NCBI GenBank assembly: GCA_035533215.1
Contig: DATLUG010000039.1
Location: forward strand, 1-64,000
Direction: 5' to 3'
DNA from: DAHUZL01 sp035533215
GTDB taxonomy: Bacteria > Chloroflexota > Dormibacteria > Aeolococcales > Bog-877
Length of the DNA stretch: 64,000 nucleotides
Shown here: in pieces, positions 33,932-42,239 of the stretch
Numbering within the stretch: position 1 is the first letter of the stretch
How the letters are laid out: each line of letters starts with the position of its first letter
Notes under the pieces: model-generated
What the model was told of the DNA's origin: nothing
Seen by the model: the letters and a program-made list of their open reading frames with translations, nothing else
The model's database searches: none
Translations under genes and position numbers: made by a program

Positions 33932-36712
33932 GTGAGCGAGGGCGTGCCCGCGGTCCGATGGCGTGTGCTCCTCGGCCGGCGCTGGGTGCGGGTGCTGGTG
34001 GCGACGGTCGTCGCCGCGGTCCTCCTGGTCCTGGTCCTCCACCGGGTCTCGCTGGTCGACGTCCTCCACGATGTCCGCCAGGCCTCGCCGCCGCTGGTCG
34101 CGGCGGCGGCGCTGCTGGCGTTCGGCTCGGTGTCGATGCGCGCCTGGCGCTACCGGCTCCTGCTCGGTCGTGGCGGGGCCCTGCCGGTGACGGCGGTCAG
34201 CGTGGCGGCCTGGGGCGCGGGCCAGGTCCTGCCCGGACCCGGCGGGGACGCCGCCTTCGTCTGGCTGGCCCGCCGCGACCTGGGGGTGCCGGTGCTGCGG
34301 GCGGCCGGCGCCGCGCTGGTCGCCCGCCTCCTCGACCTCGCCAGCCTGATCGTCATCCTCCTGGTCAGCGCGGAGGCGGCGGGCCTGGCCGTCCCCGGGG
34401 CGCTGCGGGCGGTGGTGGCGGCCCTCGGCGCCGCCTTCGCGCTCACGCTGCTGGGGCTCTTCCACCCGAGGCCGCGCCGGCTCCTGCTCGGATTCGTCGA
34501 GCGCCTGCCGGTGGTGGGCCGGTTCGCGGTCCGCGGCGAGGCCGTGCTCCAGGAGCTGAGCAGCCCGGGTGCGCTCCTCGCGCTCGCCGGGGCGACGGTC
34601 GGGGCCCGGGTCTTCAGCGCTGTCGAGTACTGGTGCCTCTTCGCCGCGCTCGGGGCTCACCTCGGCTTCTGGCAGGTGTGGTTCGCGCTGGCGGTGCGGA
34701 CCCTCCTCTTCTCGCTGCCGATCCAGGGGGTGGGCGGCCTCGGAACCTCCCAGCTGTGGTGGACCGGGGGCCTCACCCTCGCCGGCTGGTCTCTGCCGGC
34801 GGCGCTCGCCCTCAGCCTCGAAGTCCAGCTGCTCGACCTCGCCATCGCGCTCCCCGAGGGGCTCGCCGGCTTCGCGGTGGTGCAGGCGCGGCGGGTGCTG
34901 CGGCGCCGGGCCGGTGAGCTGGGCCCGGACCCCGCCGACGGCCCCGCCGCCCCTGCGGCCGCCCCCAGCCGTCCCCCCCCGCGCGTCCTCGCCGCCGTCC
35001 GCACCGGTGCCCGGGCCGCAGGACGGGTCGGGGGCTCGGCCCGGGCTCGGCTCGGCCCCCGCCGCGCGCTCGCGCGCGAAGGGGTGGGCCGAGCTCTGGG
35101 CCGGCTGGTGCCGTCCGGGACCGGACGCTGGATCGGGATCCCGGTGGCGTGCTACCTGGTCCTGCGGCTGCCCTCACTGTTCGAGCCCCACTGGTACACG
35201 GACGAGGCCGGGTACGCGACCACGGCCTGGCTGGCGGGCCACGGGCTCAGCCTCTACGGCACCGTCTGGAACAACAAGCCGCCCCTGCTGTTCTGGACCT
35301 ACGGCCTCGCGCTGCGCTGGTTCGGCACCGGCGAGCTGGGCATCCACCTGCTCTCGATGGCGACCGGCCTCGCCGCCCTCCTGGCCTGCTGGAAGCTGGT
35401 GCTGGACGGGTGGGGCCTGCGCCGGGCCGCGGTGGTGGCGGGGGTGGCGGCCTTCCTGCTCGGTTCGCCACTCCTCAACGGCGACCTCGCCCTCCCGGAG
35501 AACTTCCTCGTCGCCCCGGCGGCGTGGGGCATGGTCGCCACCCTGCTGGCGCTGCGCTCCACGTCCGCCCGCCGCCAGCTCCTCCGGGGCGTCCTGGCGG
35601 GGGGCCTGTTCGCGGTCGCGATCCTCTACCAGCAGACGGCGGTCGCCGACTTCGGCGCCGCCTGCCTGTGGCTGCTGGTGCTCCCCGGGGGACGCGGGCG
35701 GCGCCAGCTCCTGGCCACCTTCGCCACCACCACGGTGGTGGTGGTGGCGGCGGTGGCGCCCTACGTGGTGGTGGCGGGGGCCGGCAACGTCGCCTTCCTG
35801 CTGGTCACCTCCTTCCTCACCTACACCCAGCACTCGCTGCCGATCTCCGCCGCCACCCTGCTGCCCAGGATCGCGGAGGGGGCGGCGCTGCTGGTGGGGG
35901 CGGTCGGCGCCCGGCGGGGGGACCCGCGCCGCCACCTGGTCTGGATCTGGGCGGCCGCGGTGCTGATCGTGGAGACGCTGGCCAACCGCCCCTACGTCTT
36001 CTTCTCCCTGCCGATGGTGGTGCCGCTGCTCACCCTCTTCGCCGGCACCACGCTCCCCCGCCGCGCCGAGCTGGCGCCGCTCCTGCGCCGGGCCCGCTCG
36101 GTGCCGCGGTCCATCCTCGTGGGACGGGCCCCGCTGGCGGCGGCGGTGATGATCCCGCTCGCCCTCTGGGGCGGCATCCTCCACGCCCACACCAAGTTCC
36201 TCTACACGGTCCCGCTGGCCGGGGTCTACTACCAGAACTTCATCGGTCACCTGGCCGGGGCGGTCAGCCCGGTCGCCTACGCCGACACCTTCGACCTGCG
36301 CGCCTACGGGGAGGGGCAGGCGGCCGGCTGGCTGCGCGCCAACCACCTCACCAACCGGAGCGCGGTGGTGTGGTCCTCCGACGCCTGGGACTACGTCCTC
36401 GCCAACCTCCGCCCCGTCCTGCCCACCCCCGCGATCTACGTCGACGAGGCCTGGCTGGGGTCGGCGGCCGTCACCGAGCGGGTGGACCACGCCCATCCCA
36501 CGGTGGTGGTCACCACCGCCGACACCCTCTCCGCCCGGCCCCAGATCCGACGCCTGCTGGCGCACGGGTACGTGCGCACCTTCGCCTCCGGCGAGGTCGC
36601 GGTGTGGGTCCAGCGCGCGGCCCTGGCCCGGCCGGTGCCGGCCGCGGCCCGGCGCAGGCTGGCGGTGCTCCCGGCCGTCCCCCTCGGTGCGGTGGGTGCC
36701 GTCCCCCGCTGA
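33932..36712 (+). CDS. Fusion of a flippase-like (YbhN/AglD2) domain and an ArnT-like GT-C glycosyltransferase
   Basis: 926 residues from GTG 33932; the frame stays open to a TTG at 33893. Residues 1-330 form a lysylphosphatidylglycerol-synthase-type membrane domain with about eight helices (AWGAGQVLPGPGGDAAF and FSLPIQGVGGLGTSQLWW are its hallmarks). A Pro/Ala/Arg-rich linker covers about 330-400. A GT-C membrane glycosyltransferase of the ArnT/PMT type follows. Its catalytic acidic pair is in HWYTDEAGYATTAWLAGHG near residue 424, with NNKPPLLFW after it, many helices and a soluble C-terminal part. It would transfer a sugar from a polyprenyl carrier at the outer face. Both domains occur separately elsewhere; the fusion is uncommon to my knowledge. 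The downstream gene overlaps by 26 bases. Confidence 0.82.
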   Translation: MSEGVPAVRWRVLLGRRWVRVLVATVVAAVLLVLVLHRVSLVDVLHDVRQASPPLVAAAALLAFGSVSMRAWRYRLLLGRGGALPVTAVSVAAWGAGQVLPGPGGDAAFVWLARRDLGVPVLRAAGAALVARLLDLASLIVILLVSAEAAGLAVPGALRAVVAALGAAFALTLLGLFHPRPRRLLLGFVERLPVVGRFAVRGEAVLQELSSPGALLALAGATVGARVFSAVEYWCLFAALGAHLGFWQVWFALAVRTLLFSLPIQGVGGLGTSQLWWTGGLTLAGWSLPAALALSLEVQLLDLAIALPEGLAGFAVVQARRVLRRRAGELGPDPADGPAAPAAAPSRPPPRVLAAVRTGARAAGRVGGSARARLGPRRALAREGVGRALGRLVPSGTGRWIGIPVACYLVLRLPSLFEPHWYTDEAGYATTAWLAGHGLSLYGTVWNNKPPLLFWTYGLALRWFGTGELGIHLLSMATGLAALLACWKLVLDGWGLRRAAVVAGVAAFLLGSPLLNGDLALPENFLVAPAAWGMVATLLALRSTSARRQLLRGVLAGGLFAVAILYQQTAVADFGAACLWLLVLPGGRGRRQLLATFATTTVVVVAAVAPYVVVAGAGNVAFLLVTSFLTYTQHSLPISAATLLPRIAEGAALLVGAVGARRGDPRRHLVWIWAAAVLIVETLANRPYVFFSLPMVVPLLTLFAGTTLPRRAELAPLLRRARSVPRSILVGRAPLAAAVMIPLALWGGILHAHTKFLYTVPLAGVYYQNFIGHLAGAVSPVAYADTFDLRAYGEGQAAGWLRANHLTNRSAVVWSSDAWDYVLANLRPVLPTPAIYVDEAWLGSAAVTERVDHAHPTVVVTTADTLSARPQIRRLLAHGYVRTFASGEVAVWVQRAALARPVPAAARRRLAVLPAVPLGAVGAVPR

Positions 36713-38039
36713 CGGCGGGCGCCCCCGGGTCTGGGCGGCGGCGGCGGCGGCCGCCGCCCTCGCCGCCGCCTGCGGTCCCGCGCCCGCCCCGGGGACGCCG
36801 AGGGGGGCGGGCCCCAGCCCGCCCGCCCGGGCGACCGCCGCCCAGGCCTCCCCCAGCGCCCGGGCCCTGGACGCGGCGCGGGCGTTCGTGGCCGAGTTCG
36901 CGCAGCGCCGGTTCGCCCAGCAGTGGGCCGAGCTGGCTCCGCCGGCGCGCCGGTCGTGGCCGTCAGCGGCGGCCCGGAGCGCGATGCTGGCGACCAAGTT
37001 CGCCCTCCCCGCGGCGCGGGTGGTGGCCACCCAGCTGGGCGCCCCGGTGCCGAATGTCGGCTGGACCAGCCGGGAGGACCCCGCCAGCACCGCGGTCGGC
37101 TGGGGGGTGCCGGTGTCGGTGCGCTTCGCCGGGGCCGGCACCCTGCGGCCGGCCGGGGTCGGCCTCCTCTACCGGCACCTGGAGCTGGTCGTGGTCCCCG
37201 GCCCGGCGGGCCGCGCGTTCGAGGTGGTGGGGGAGGGCCCCGCCTCCCTCGACGCCCCGGTCGTCGTGCCCGCCAGAGCCCCGGCTCGCACCGCCCGGGT
37301 GCCGATCCTCATGTATCACCGGGTCGGCCCCTACCCGACCCGGGCGGAGTGGAGCTCAGCCTACGGCTACCAGCTGGAGGTGGGCCTGACCGTCCCGCCG
37401 GCCCAGTTCGCCGCCGAGATGGCGTACTTGCGGGCCCACCACGCCCACGCGATCTCGCTCGCCCGCCTCGCCGACGCCCTCCTCTACGGGCTGCCGCTGC
37501 CCTCGGGCCCGGTGGCGCTCACCTTCGACGACGGGCGGCTCAGCCCCGATCGCTACGCGGTCCCGCTGCTGCGCCGGGACGGCTTCACCGCGACGTTCTT
37601 CATGCCGTCGGGCTTCGTCGGCGCGATCAACGGGCCCCAGCACTACCTCACCGCGAGCGACCTCGCCGGGCTCACCCGGCAGGGGTTCTGGGTGGAGGAC
37701 CACACCGTCTACGACAACCTGCCCCTGTGGGGGCTGAGCGCCGGCCAGGTCGGCCAGCTGGCGGGGGCGTCGGCGGCCCGGATCGAGCGTCACAGCGCGG
37801 CCCCGATCCAGTTCATCGCCTACAGCGGTCCCTGGCCGTACCCGCAGGCGCAGACGGCCGGGCCCCAGCAGACCCAGCTCTTCCGGGAGCTCGGCCGCCT
37901 CGGCTACGTCGGCGGAGCGGTCGACGCCCAGGTGGACGGCCTCGTCGAGACGACCCGCGGCCTCTGGCAGCTGCCCCGCCTGCGGGTGAGCCCGGGGGAG
38001 ACCCTGGCCGGCTTCGCCCAGGGGCTGCAGCAGGGCTGA
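36687..38039 (+). CDS. Lipoprotein with NodB-type polysaccharide deacetylase domain
   Basis: 450 residues. The N-terminus carries an Ala-rich signal with lipobox LAAACG, then a Pro/Ala-rich spacer and a domain of about 150 residues (RALDAARAFVAEFAQRRFAQ...). From residue about 207 a NodB fold follows: VPILMYHRVG, VALTFDDGRLSPD (catalytic/metal Asp pair near 279), and FTATFFMPSGFVG. The usual HxxxH metal motif appears as EDHTVYDN, so the second His is missing. It may act on cell-wall or capsular glycans at the outer membrane face, or be a non-catalytic binding relative. GTG start lies inside the upstream gene; a GTG three codons later is also possible. Confidence 0.78.
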   Translation: MRWVPSPADGGRPRVWAAAAAAAALAAACGPAPAPGTPRGAGPSPPARATAAQASPSARALDAARAFVAEFAQRRFAQQWAELAPPARRSWPSAAARSAMLATKFALPAARVVATQLGAPVPNVGWTSREDPASTAVGWGVPVSVRFAGAGTLRPAGVGLLYRHLELVVVPGPAGRAFEVVGEGPASLDAPVVVPARAPARTARVPILMYHRVGPYPTRAEWSSAYGYQLEVGLTVPPAQFAAEMAYLRAHHAHAISLARLADALLYGLPLPSGPVALTFDDGRLSPDRYAVPLLRRDGFTATFFMPSGFVGAINGPQHYLTASDLAGLTRQGFWVEDHTVYDNLPLWGLSAGQVGQLAGASAARIERHSAAPIQFIAYSGPWPYPQAQTAGPQQTQLFRELGRLGYVGGAVDAQVDGLVETTRGLWQLPRLRVSPGETLAGFAQGLQQG

Positions 38040-38075
38040 CGGCGCTGCCGCCCGCGCCCCCAGCCGGCGGCGGAC

Positions 38076-38081
38076 GATACT
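38076..38081 (+). promoter_or_regulatory. -10 element for the pyrophosphatase gene, apparently leaderless
   Basis: GATACT ends six bases before the GTG start at 38088, so transcription would begin at or next to the start codon. No ribosome-binding site is present. Pattern-based. Confidence 0.45.
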
Positions 38082-38087
38082 GGTCCG

Positions 38088-38603
38088 GTGATCGAGGAGC
38101 CGGGGGCCGACGAGACCCTCGAGGTGGTGGTGGAGATCCCCAAGGGGAGCCGCAACAAGTACGAGTACGACCATCGCCGACACGTGATCCGGCTGGACCG
38201 GGTGCTCCACTCCTCGGTCCACTACCCCACCGACTACGGCTTCGTGCCCGACACCCTCGCCGCCGACGGCGACCCCCTGGACGTGCTGGTCCTGGTCGAC
38301 GAGGGCACCTTCCCCGGCTGCCGCCTCGCCGCCCGCCCGGTGGGCCTCCTCCACATGGCCGACGAGCACGGCGAGGACGTGAAGCTGCTGGCGGTCCTCG
38401 ACAAGGACCCCCGCTACGACGAGATCCGCGACCTCGGCGACCTGGCGCCCCACTGGCTGCGCGAGATCGAGGTCTTCTTCGGGACCTACAAGCAGCTGGA
38501 GGACGACAAGGAGGTCCTGGTGGGGGGCTGGCAGGGACGCGCGGCCGCCTGGCGCGCGGTCGACGCCTGCCGGGCCGCCCACCGCCGCGCCGCCGCCGGC
38601 TGA
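38088..38603 (+). CDS. ppa: Inorganic pyrophosphatase
   Basis: 171-residue family I soluble pyrophosphatase that hydrolyses PPi to phosphate in the cytoplasm. Active-site residues are visible in EIPKGSRNKYEYD, HYPTDYGFVPDTLAADGDPLDVLVL (metal-binding Asp residues), DKDPRYDEIRDLGDL and FFGTYKQLEDDK. Length is normal. GTG start without a ribosome-binding site, matching the leaderless promoter. Confidence 0.95.
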   Translation: MIEEPGADETLEVVVEIPKGSRNKYEYDHRRHVIRLDRVLHSSVHYPTDYGFVPDTLAADGDPLDVLVLVDEGTFPGCRLAARPVGLLHMADEHGEDVKLLAVLDKDPRYDEIRDLGDLAPHWLREIEVFFGTYKQLEDDKEVLVGGWQGRAAAWRAVDACRAAHRRAAAG

Positions 38604-38656
38604 CCGCGTCGAAGCCGCCCGGCCCGGCCCGACGGCTGGCCCCGGGGCGGGGCCGA

Positions 38657-38662
38657 TATCAT
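38657..38662 (+). promoter_or_regulatory. -10 element upstream of mdh
   Basis: TATCAT at 38657-38662 lies 47 bases before the mdh ATG, leaving a short leader that includes a GGAGGGGG ribosome-binding site. No clear -35. It would serve the mdh-sdhCAB transcription unit. Confidence 0.35.
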
Positions 38663-38709
38663 CTGTAGGCGAGGCGGACGCCCGCTGGCGGCGCCGCCGG
38701 GGAGGGGGC

Positions 38710-39636
38710 ATGCGCGAGACCGTCGCGGTCATCGGGGCCGGCAACGTGGGGGCGACGCTCACCCAGCGGCTGGCGGAACTGGACCTCGTCGATCTCGCCC
38801 TGGTCGACGTCGTCGACGGGCTGGCCGAGGGCAAGGCGCTGGACCTCCTGGAGGCGGGGCCGGTCCTCGGCTACGACAGCCGCATCACCGGCGGCACCGA
38901 CTACGCCATCACCAGGGGGGCGCGGGTGGTGGTGATCACCTCCGGGCTGGCGCGCCGGCCCGGGATGAGCCGCGACGACCTGGTCCAGGCCAACGCCCGC
39001 ATCGTCGGCGAGGTGACCCGCGCGGTGGTCCGGCACGCACCCGACGCGGTCCTGGTCGTCGTCACCAACCCGCTCGATGCGATGACCCAGCTCGCCCTCC
39101 AGGCGAGCGGCTGGCCCCGCCACCGGGTGGTGGGGATGGCGGGGGTGCTCGACACCGCCCGCTACCGCAGCTTCCTGGCGTCCGCCCTCGCGGTCTCGGT
39201 CCAGAGCGTGCAGGCCCACGTGCTGGGCGGCCACGGCGACACCATGGTGCCGCTCACTGGCATGACCACGGTGGCGGGCGTGCCGGTGGCCCGGCTGCTG
39301 CCCCCGGAGCAGCTGGCGGCGATCGTCCAGCGCACCCGCGACGGTGGCGCCGAGGTGGTCCGGCTGCTCAAGACCGGCAGCGCCTACTACGCACCGTCGG
39401 CGGCGGCCGCCCAGATGGTGGAGGCGATCCTGCTCGACCGGCGGGTGGTCCTGCCGGCGGCGGCGATGCTGGCGGGCGAGTACGGTCTGGAGGGGGTCGT
39501 GATGGGGGTGCCGGTGAAGCTCGGCGCCGAGGGGATCGTGGAGGTGGTGGAGGTGGAGCTGACCGCGGACGAACGGGCGGCGTTCCTGCGCTCGGCCGAC
39601 GCGGTCCGCGAGCTGCTCTCGGTGATGGCGGGCTGA
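38710..39636 (+). CDS. mdh: Malate dehydrogenase (lactate-dehydrogenase-like type)
   Basis: 308-residue NAD-dependent enzyme of the TCA cycle. Nucleotide-binding GAGNVGATLTQRLAE at the N-terminus. The substrate-specificity region carries Arg (GLARRPGMSRDDLVQAN), consistent with malate rather than lactate. VTNPLDAMTQLAL is the Asn-containing loop, and the catalytic His is in LGGHGDTMVPL. GGGAGGGGGC precedes the ATG. The stop overlaps the start of the sdh membrane subunit, linking malate and succinate oxidation in one operon. Confidence 0.94.
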   Translation: MRETVAVIGAGNVGATLTQRLAELDLVDLALVDVVDGLAEGKALDLLEAGPVLGYDSRITGGTDYAITRGARVVVITSGLARRPGMSRDDLVQANARIVGEVTRAVVRHAPDAVLVVVTNPLDAMTQLALQASGWPRHRVVGMAGVLDTARYRSFLASALAVSVQSVQAHVLGGHGDTMVPLTGMTTVAGVPVARLLPPEQLAAIVQRTRDGGAEVVRLLKTGSAYYAPSAAAAQMVEAILLDRRVVLPAAAMLAGEYGLEGVVMGVPVKLGAEGIVEVVEVELTADERAAFLRSADAVRELLSVMAG

Positions 39637-40418
39637 TGGCCGCACCGGCGCGGGCGGCACCGCTTCGCCTGCGGGCACGCCACCGGCGCGACCGCTGGTG
39701 GCTGTACCCCGCCAACGTCGTGGTCTGGCTCACCGGCTTCGGCGCCTACAGCTTCTGGACCATCGTGTTCTTCCAGCGCGACAGCTACCACCAGTACCTG
39801 TCCCCCTTCTACTCGCCGCTGATCGCGGCGGGACGGATCCCGGTATCGCCGGCGTTGCTGATCTTCTGGATCCCGCTCGGGTTCCGGGCCACCTGCTACT
39901 ACTACCGCAAGGCCTACTACCGCGCCTTCTTCCAGGACCCGCCCGCCTGCGCCGTCGGCGAGCCCCGTCTCGCCGCCGCCCTCTCGCCCACCGGCCGGGG
40001 CCAGCGCTACCGGGGCGAGACCCGGCTCCCGTTCGTGCTCGCCAACCTGCACCGCTTCTTCCTCTACCTGGCGATCGCGTTCGTGGTCCTCTTCGTCATC
40101 GACACCGTCAACGCCTTCAGCTACCAGGGACGGTTCGGGATCGGGCTGGGGACGGCCCTGATCCTCGTCAACACCGTCGCCCTCGCCCTCTACACCTTCT
40201 CCTGCCACTCGTTCCGCCATCTGGTGGGCGGGGGTCTGGACTGCTTCTCGTGCGCCCGTGGGGGGCGGCCGCGCTTCCAGCTCTGGCGGTTGACCAGCTG
40301 GCTCAACCTCCGCCACAGCACCTGGGCCTGGGTCAGCCTCACCACCGTGATCCTCACCGACCTGTACATCCACCTCCTCCAGTACGGGGTGTTCGTCGAC
40401 CCCCACCTCGGGTTCTAG
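39636..40418 (+). CDS. sdhC: Succinate dehydrogenase membrane anchor subunit (single large type)
   Basis: 260-residue integral membrane protein with about five predicted helices, directly before sdhA. Histidines within or next to the helices (NLHRFFLYL, SCHSFRHLVGG, NLRHSTWAW) are candidate haem or quinone ligands. A CFSC pair lies in a loop. It resembles the anchors of the actinobacterial Sdh1-type complexes, often annotated as hypothetical, rather than paired SdhC/SdhD. Identification relies mostly on context. ATG 39636 overlaps the mdh stop. Confidence 0.78.
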   Translation: MAAPARAAPLRLRARHRRDRWWLYPANVVVWLTGFGAYSFWTIVFFQRDSYHQYLSPFYSPLIAAGRIPVSPALLIFWIPLGFRATCYYYRKAYYRAFFQDPPACAVGEPRLAAALSPTGRGQRYRGETRLPFVLANLHRFFLYLAIAFVVLFVIDTVNAFSYQGRFGIGLGTALILVNTVALALYTFSCHSFRHLVGGGLDCFSCARGGRPRFQLWRLTSWLNLRHSTWAWVSLTTVILTDLYIHLLQYGVFVDPHLGF

Positions 40419-40439
40419 GCGGGTCGGGGGCGTGGGCCG

Positions 40440-42239
40440 ATGAGCCTGGAGCTGGACACCGACGTCCTCGTGATCGGCGCCGGCGGCGCCGGGATGCGGG
40501 CGGCGATCGCCGCCGCCGAGGCCGGCTGCCGGGTGGTGGTGGCCTGCAAGTCGCTCTTGGGCAAGGCCCACACCGTGATGGCCGAGGGCGGCATCGCGGC
40601 GGCCCTCGGCAACGTCGACGTCGAGGACTCCTGGCAGACCCACTTCGGCGACACCATGCGCGGCGGCGGGATGCTGAACAACTGGCGGATGGTGGAGCTG
40701 TTCTGCCGCGAGGTGATCGACCGGGTGATCGAGCTGGAGCAGTGGGGCGCGGTGTTCTCCCGCACCGCCCGGGGGTCGATCAGCCAGCGCGCCTTCGGAG
40801 CCCACTCCTGGCGCCGGCTGGCCCACATCGGCGACCGCACCGGCCTGGAGCTGATCCGCACCTGCCAGGACAAGCTGGTGCACACCCAGGGGATCACCCT
40901 GCTGATGGAGACGACCCTCACCCGCCTGCTCCAGGCCCGGGACCGGGTGGCGGGGGCCTGCGGTTACCAGCGCGACACCGGCACCCTGGTCCTGGTCCGG
41001 GCCCGCAGCGTGGTGATGGCGACCGGCGGCTGGGGACGGATGTACCGGATCACCTCCAACTCCTGGGAGGGGACCGGGGACGGGGCGGCGATGGCCTACC
41101 AGGCGGGCGCCGAGCTCAAGGACATGGAGTTCGTGCAGTTCCACCCGACCGGCATGATCTGGCCGCCGGGGGCGCGTGGGCTCCTCGTCACCGAGGCGGT
41201 CCGCGGCGAGGGCGGCCTGCTCCGCAACCGCGAGGGGGAGCGGTTCATGGTCCGCTACGACCCGATCAAGCGGGAGCTGTCGTCGCGGGACGTGGTCGCC
41301 CGCTCGATCTTCAAGGAGGTGCAGGCCGGGCGCGGCTCCCCCCACGGGGGCGTCTTCCTGGACATCACCCACCGCGGGGCGCAGGCCATCCGCCGCGCCC
41401 TGCCGTCGATGGTGGAACAGTTCGAGAGCCTGGCCGGGGTCGACATCACCAAGGAGGCGATGGAGGTCGCCCCCACGATCCACTACACCATGGGCGGGAT
41501 CAGCGTCGAGGCGGAGACCGCCGCGACCACCGTCCCCGGCCTGTTCGCCGCCGGGGAGGCGGCGGCGGGGCTGCACGGGGCCAACCGCCTCGGCGGCAAC
41601 TCCCTGGGCGACATCCTGGTCTTCGGCAAGCGGGCCGGCGAGGCGGCCGCCGCCGATGCCCGGGAGCTGGCGCGGGTCCCCGCCCCCAGCCGTCGCCAGG
41701 CGGAGGCCGAGTGGCGCCTCCTGCGCGAGCCGTTGGAGCGGGCGGACGGCGAGAGCCCGTACGGGCTCCACCGCGAGCTGCAGGAGGCGATGCAGTCGGG
41801 GGCGGCGATCGCCCGCACCGAGACCTCGCTGCGGGAGACCCTCGCCACCATCCTCCAGCTGCAGGAGCGTGCCGCCAGGATGGCGGTGGCGGGCGGTCCC
41901 GCCTACAACCCCGCCTTCAGCACCGCCCGCGACGTCCGCTTCATGCTCACCGTCAGCGAGGCGATCGTCCGCGCGGGGGTGGAGCGGCGCGAGAGCCGCG
42001 GCTCGCAGTGGCGGCTGGACCACCCCGACCGCGATCCGGAGCTGGGCACGGTCAACCTGGTCGCCCGCTGCGGGGCGGGGGAGATGGCGGTGCAGCCGGT
42101 GCCGCTGCCGCCCCTGCCGGCGGCGCTCCGCCGGCTGACCGAGGGTGAGACCCGGGTGGCGGGGACCGCCCTCGCCGACGCCGCCGACGCCCAGGCCCGG
42201 GGGCGGCCGCGGTCGCCCTCTGGAGGCGTCCCCTCGTGA
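40440..42239 (+). CDS. sdhA: Succinate dehydrogenase / fumarate reductase flavoprotein subunit
   Basis: 599-residue flavoprotein that oxidises succinate to fumarate. FAD-binding Rossmann motif VLVIGAGGAGMRAAIAAAEA; the His for covalent FAD is in KAHTVMAEGGIAAAL. Substrate-binding and catalytic residues are in QFHPTGMIWPPGARGLLVTE and GEGGLLRNREGERFM; GLFAAGEAAAGLHGANRLGG closes the FAD domain. The C-terminal helical domain is present, so the length is normal. The stop overlaps sdhB. It passes electrons to SdhB and then quinone. Confidence 0.95.
   Translation: MSLELDTDVLVIGAGGAGMRAAIAAAEAGCRVVVACKSLLGKAHTVMAEGGIAAALGNVDVEDSWQTHFGDTMRGGGMLNNWRMVELFCREVIDRVIELEQWGAVFSRTARGSISQRAFGAHSWRRLAHIGDRTGLELIRTCQDKLVHTQGITLLMETTLTRLLQARDRVAGACGYQRDTGTLVLVRARSVVMATGGWGRMYRITSNSWEGTGDGAAMAYQAGAELKDMEFVQFHPTGMIWPPGARGLLVTEAVRGEGGLLRNREGERFMVRYDPIKRELSSRDVVARSIFKEVQAGRGSPHGGVFLDITHRGAQAIRRALPSMVEQFESLAGVDITKEAMEVAPTIHYTMGGISVEAETAATTVPGLFAAGEAAAGLHGANRLGGNSLGDILVFGKRAGEAAAADARELARVPAPSRRQAEAEWRLLREPLERADGESPYGLHRELQEAMQSGAAIARTETSLRETLATILQLQERAARMAVAGGPAYNPAFSTARDVRFMLTVSEAIVRAGVERRESRGSQWRLDHPDRDPELGTVNLVARCGAGEMAVQPVPLPPLPAALRRLTEGETRVAGTALADAADAQARGRPRSPSGGVPS

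Noticed and set aside
39387..42023. 878-codon minus-strand frame opposite mdh-sdhA
   Set aside because: Antisense shadow; mdh, membrane anchor and sdhA on + are unambiguous.
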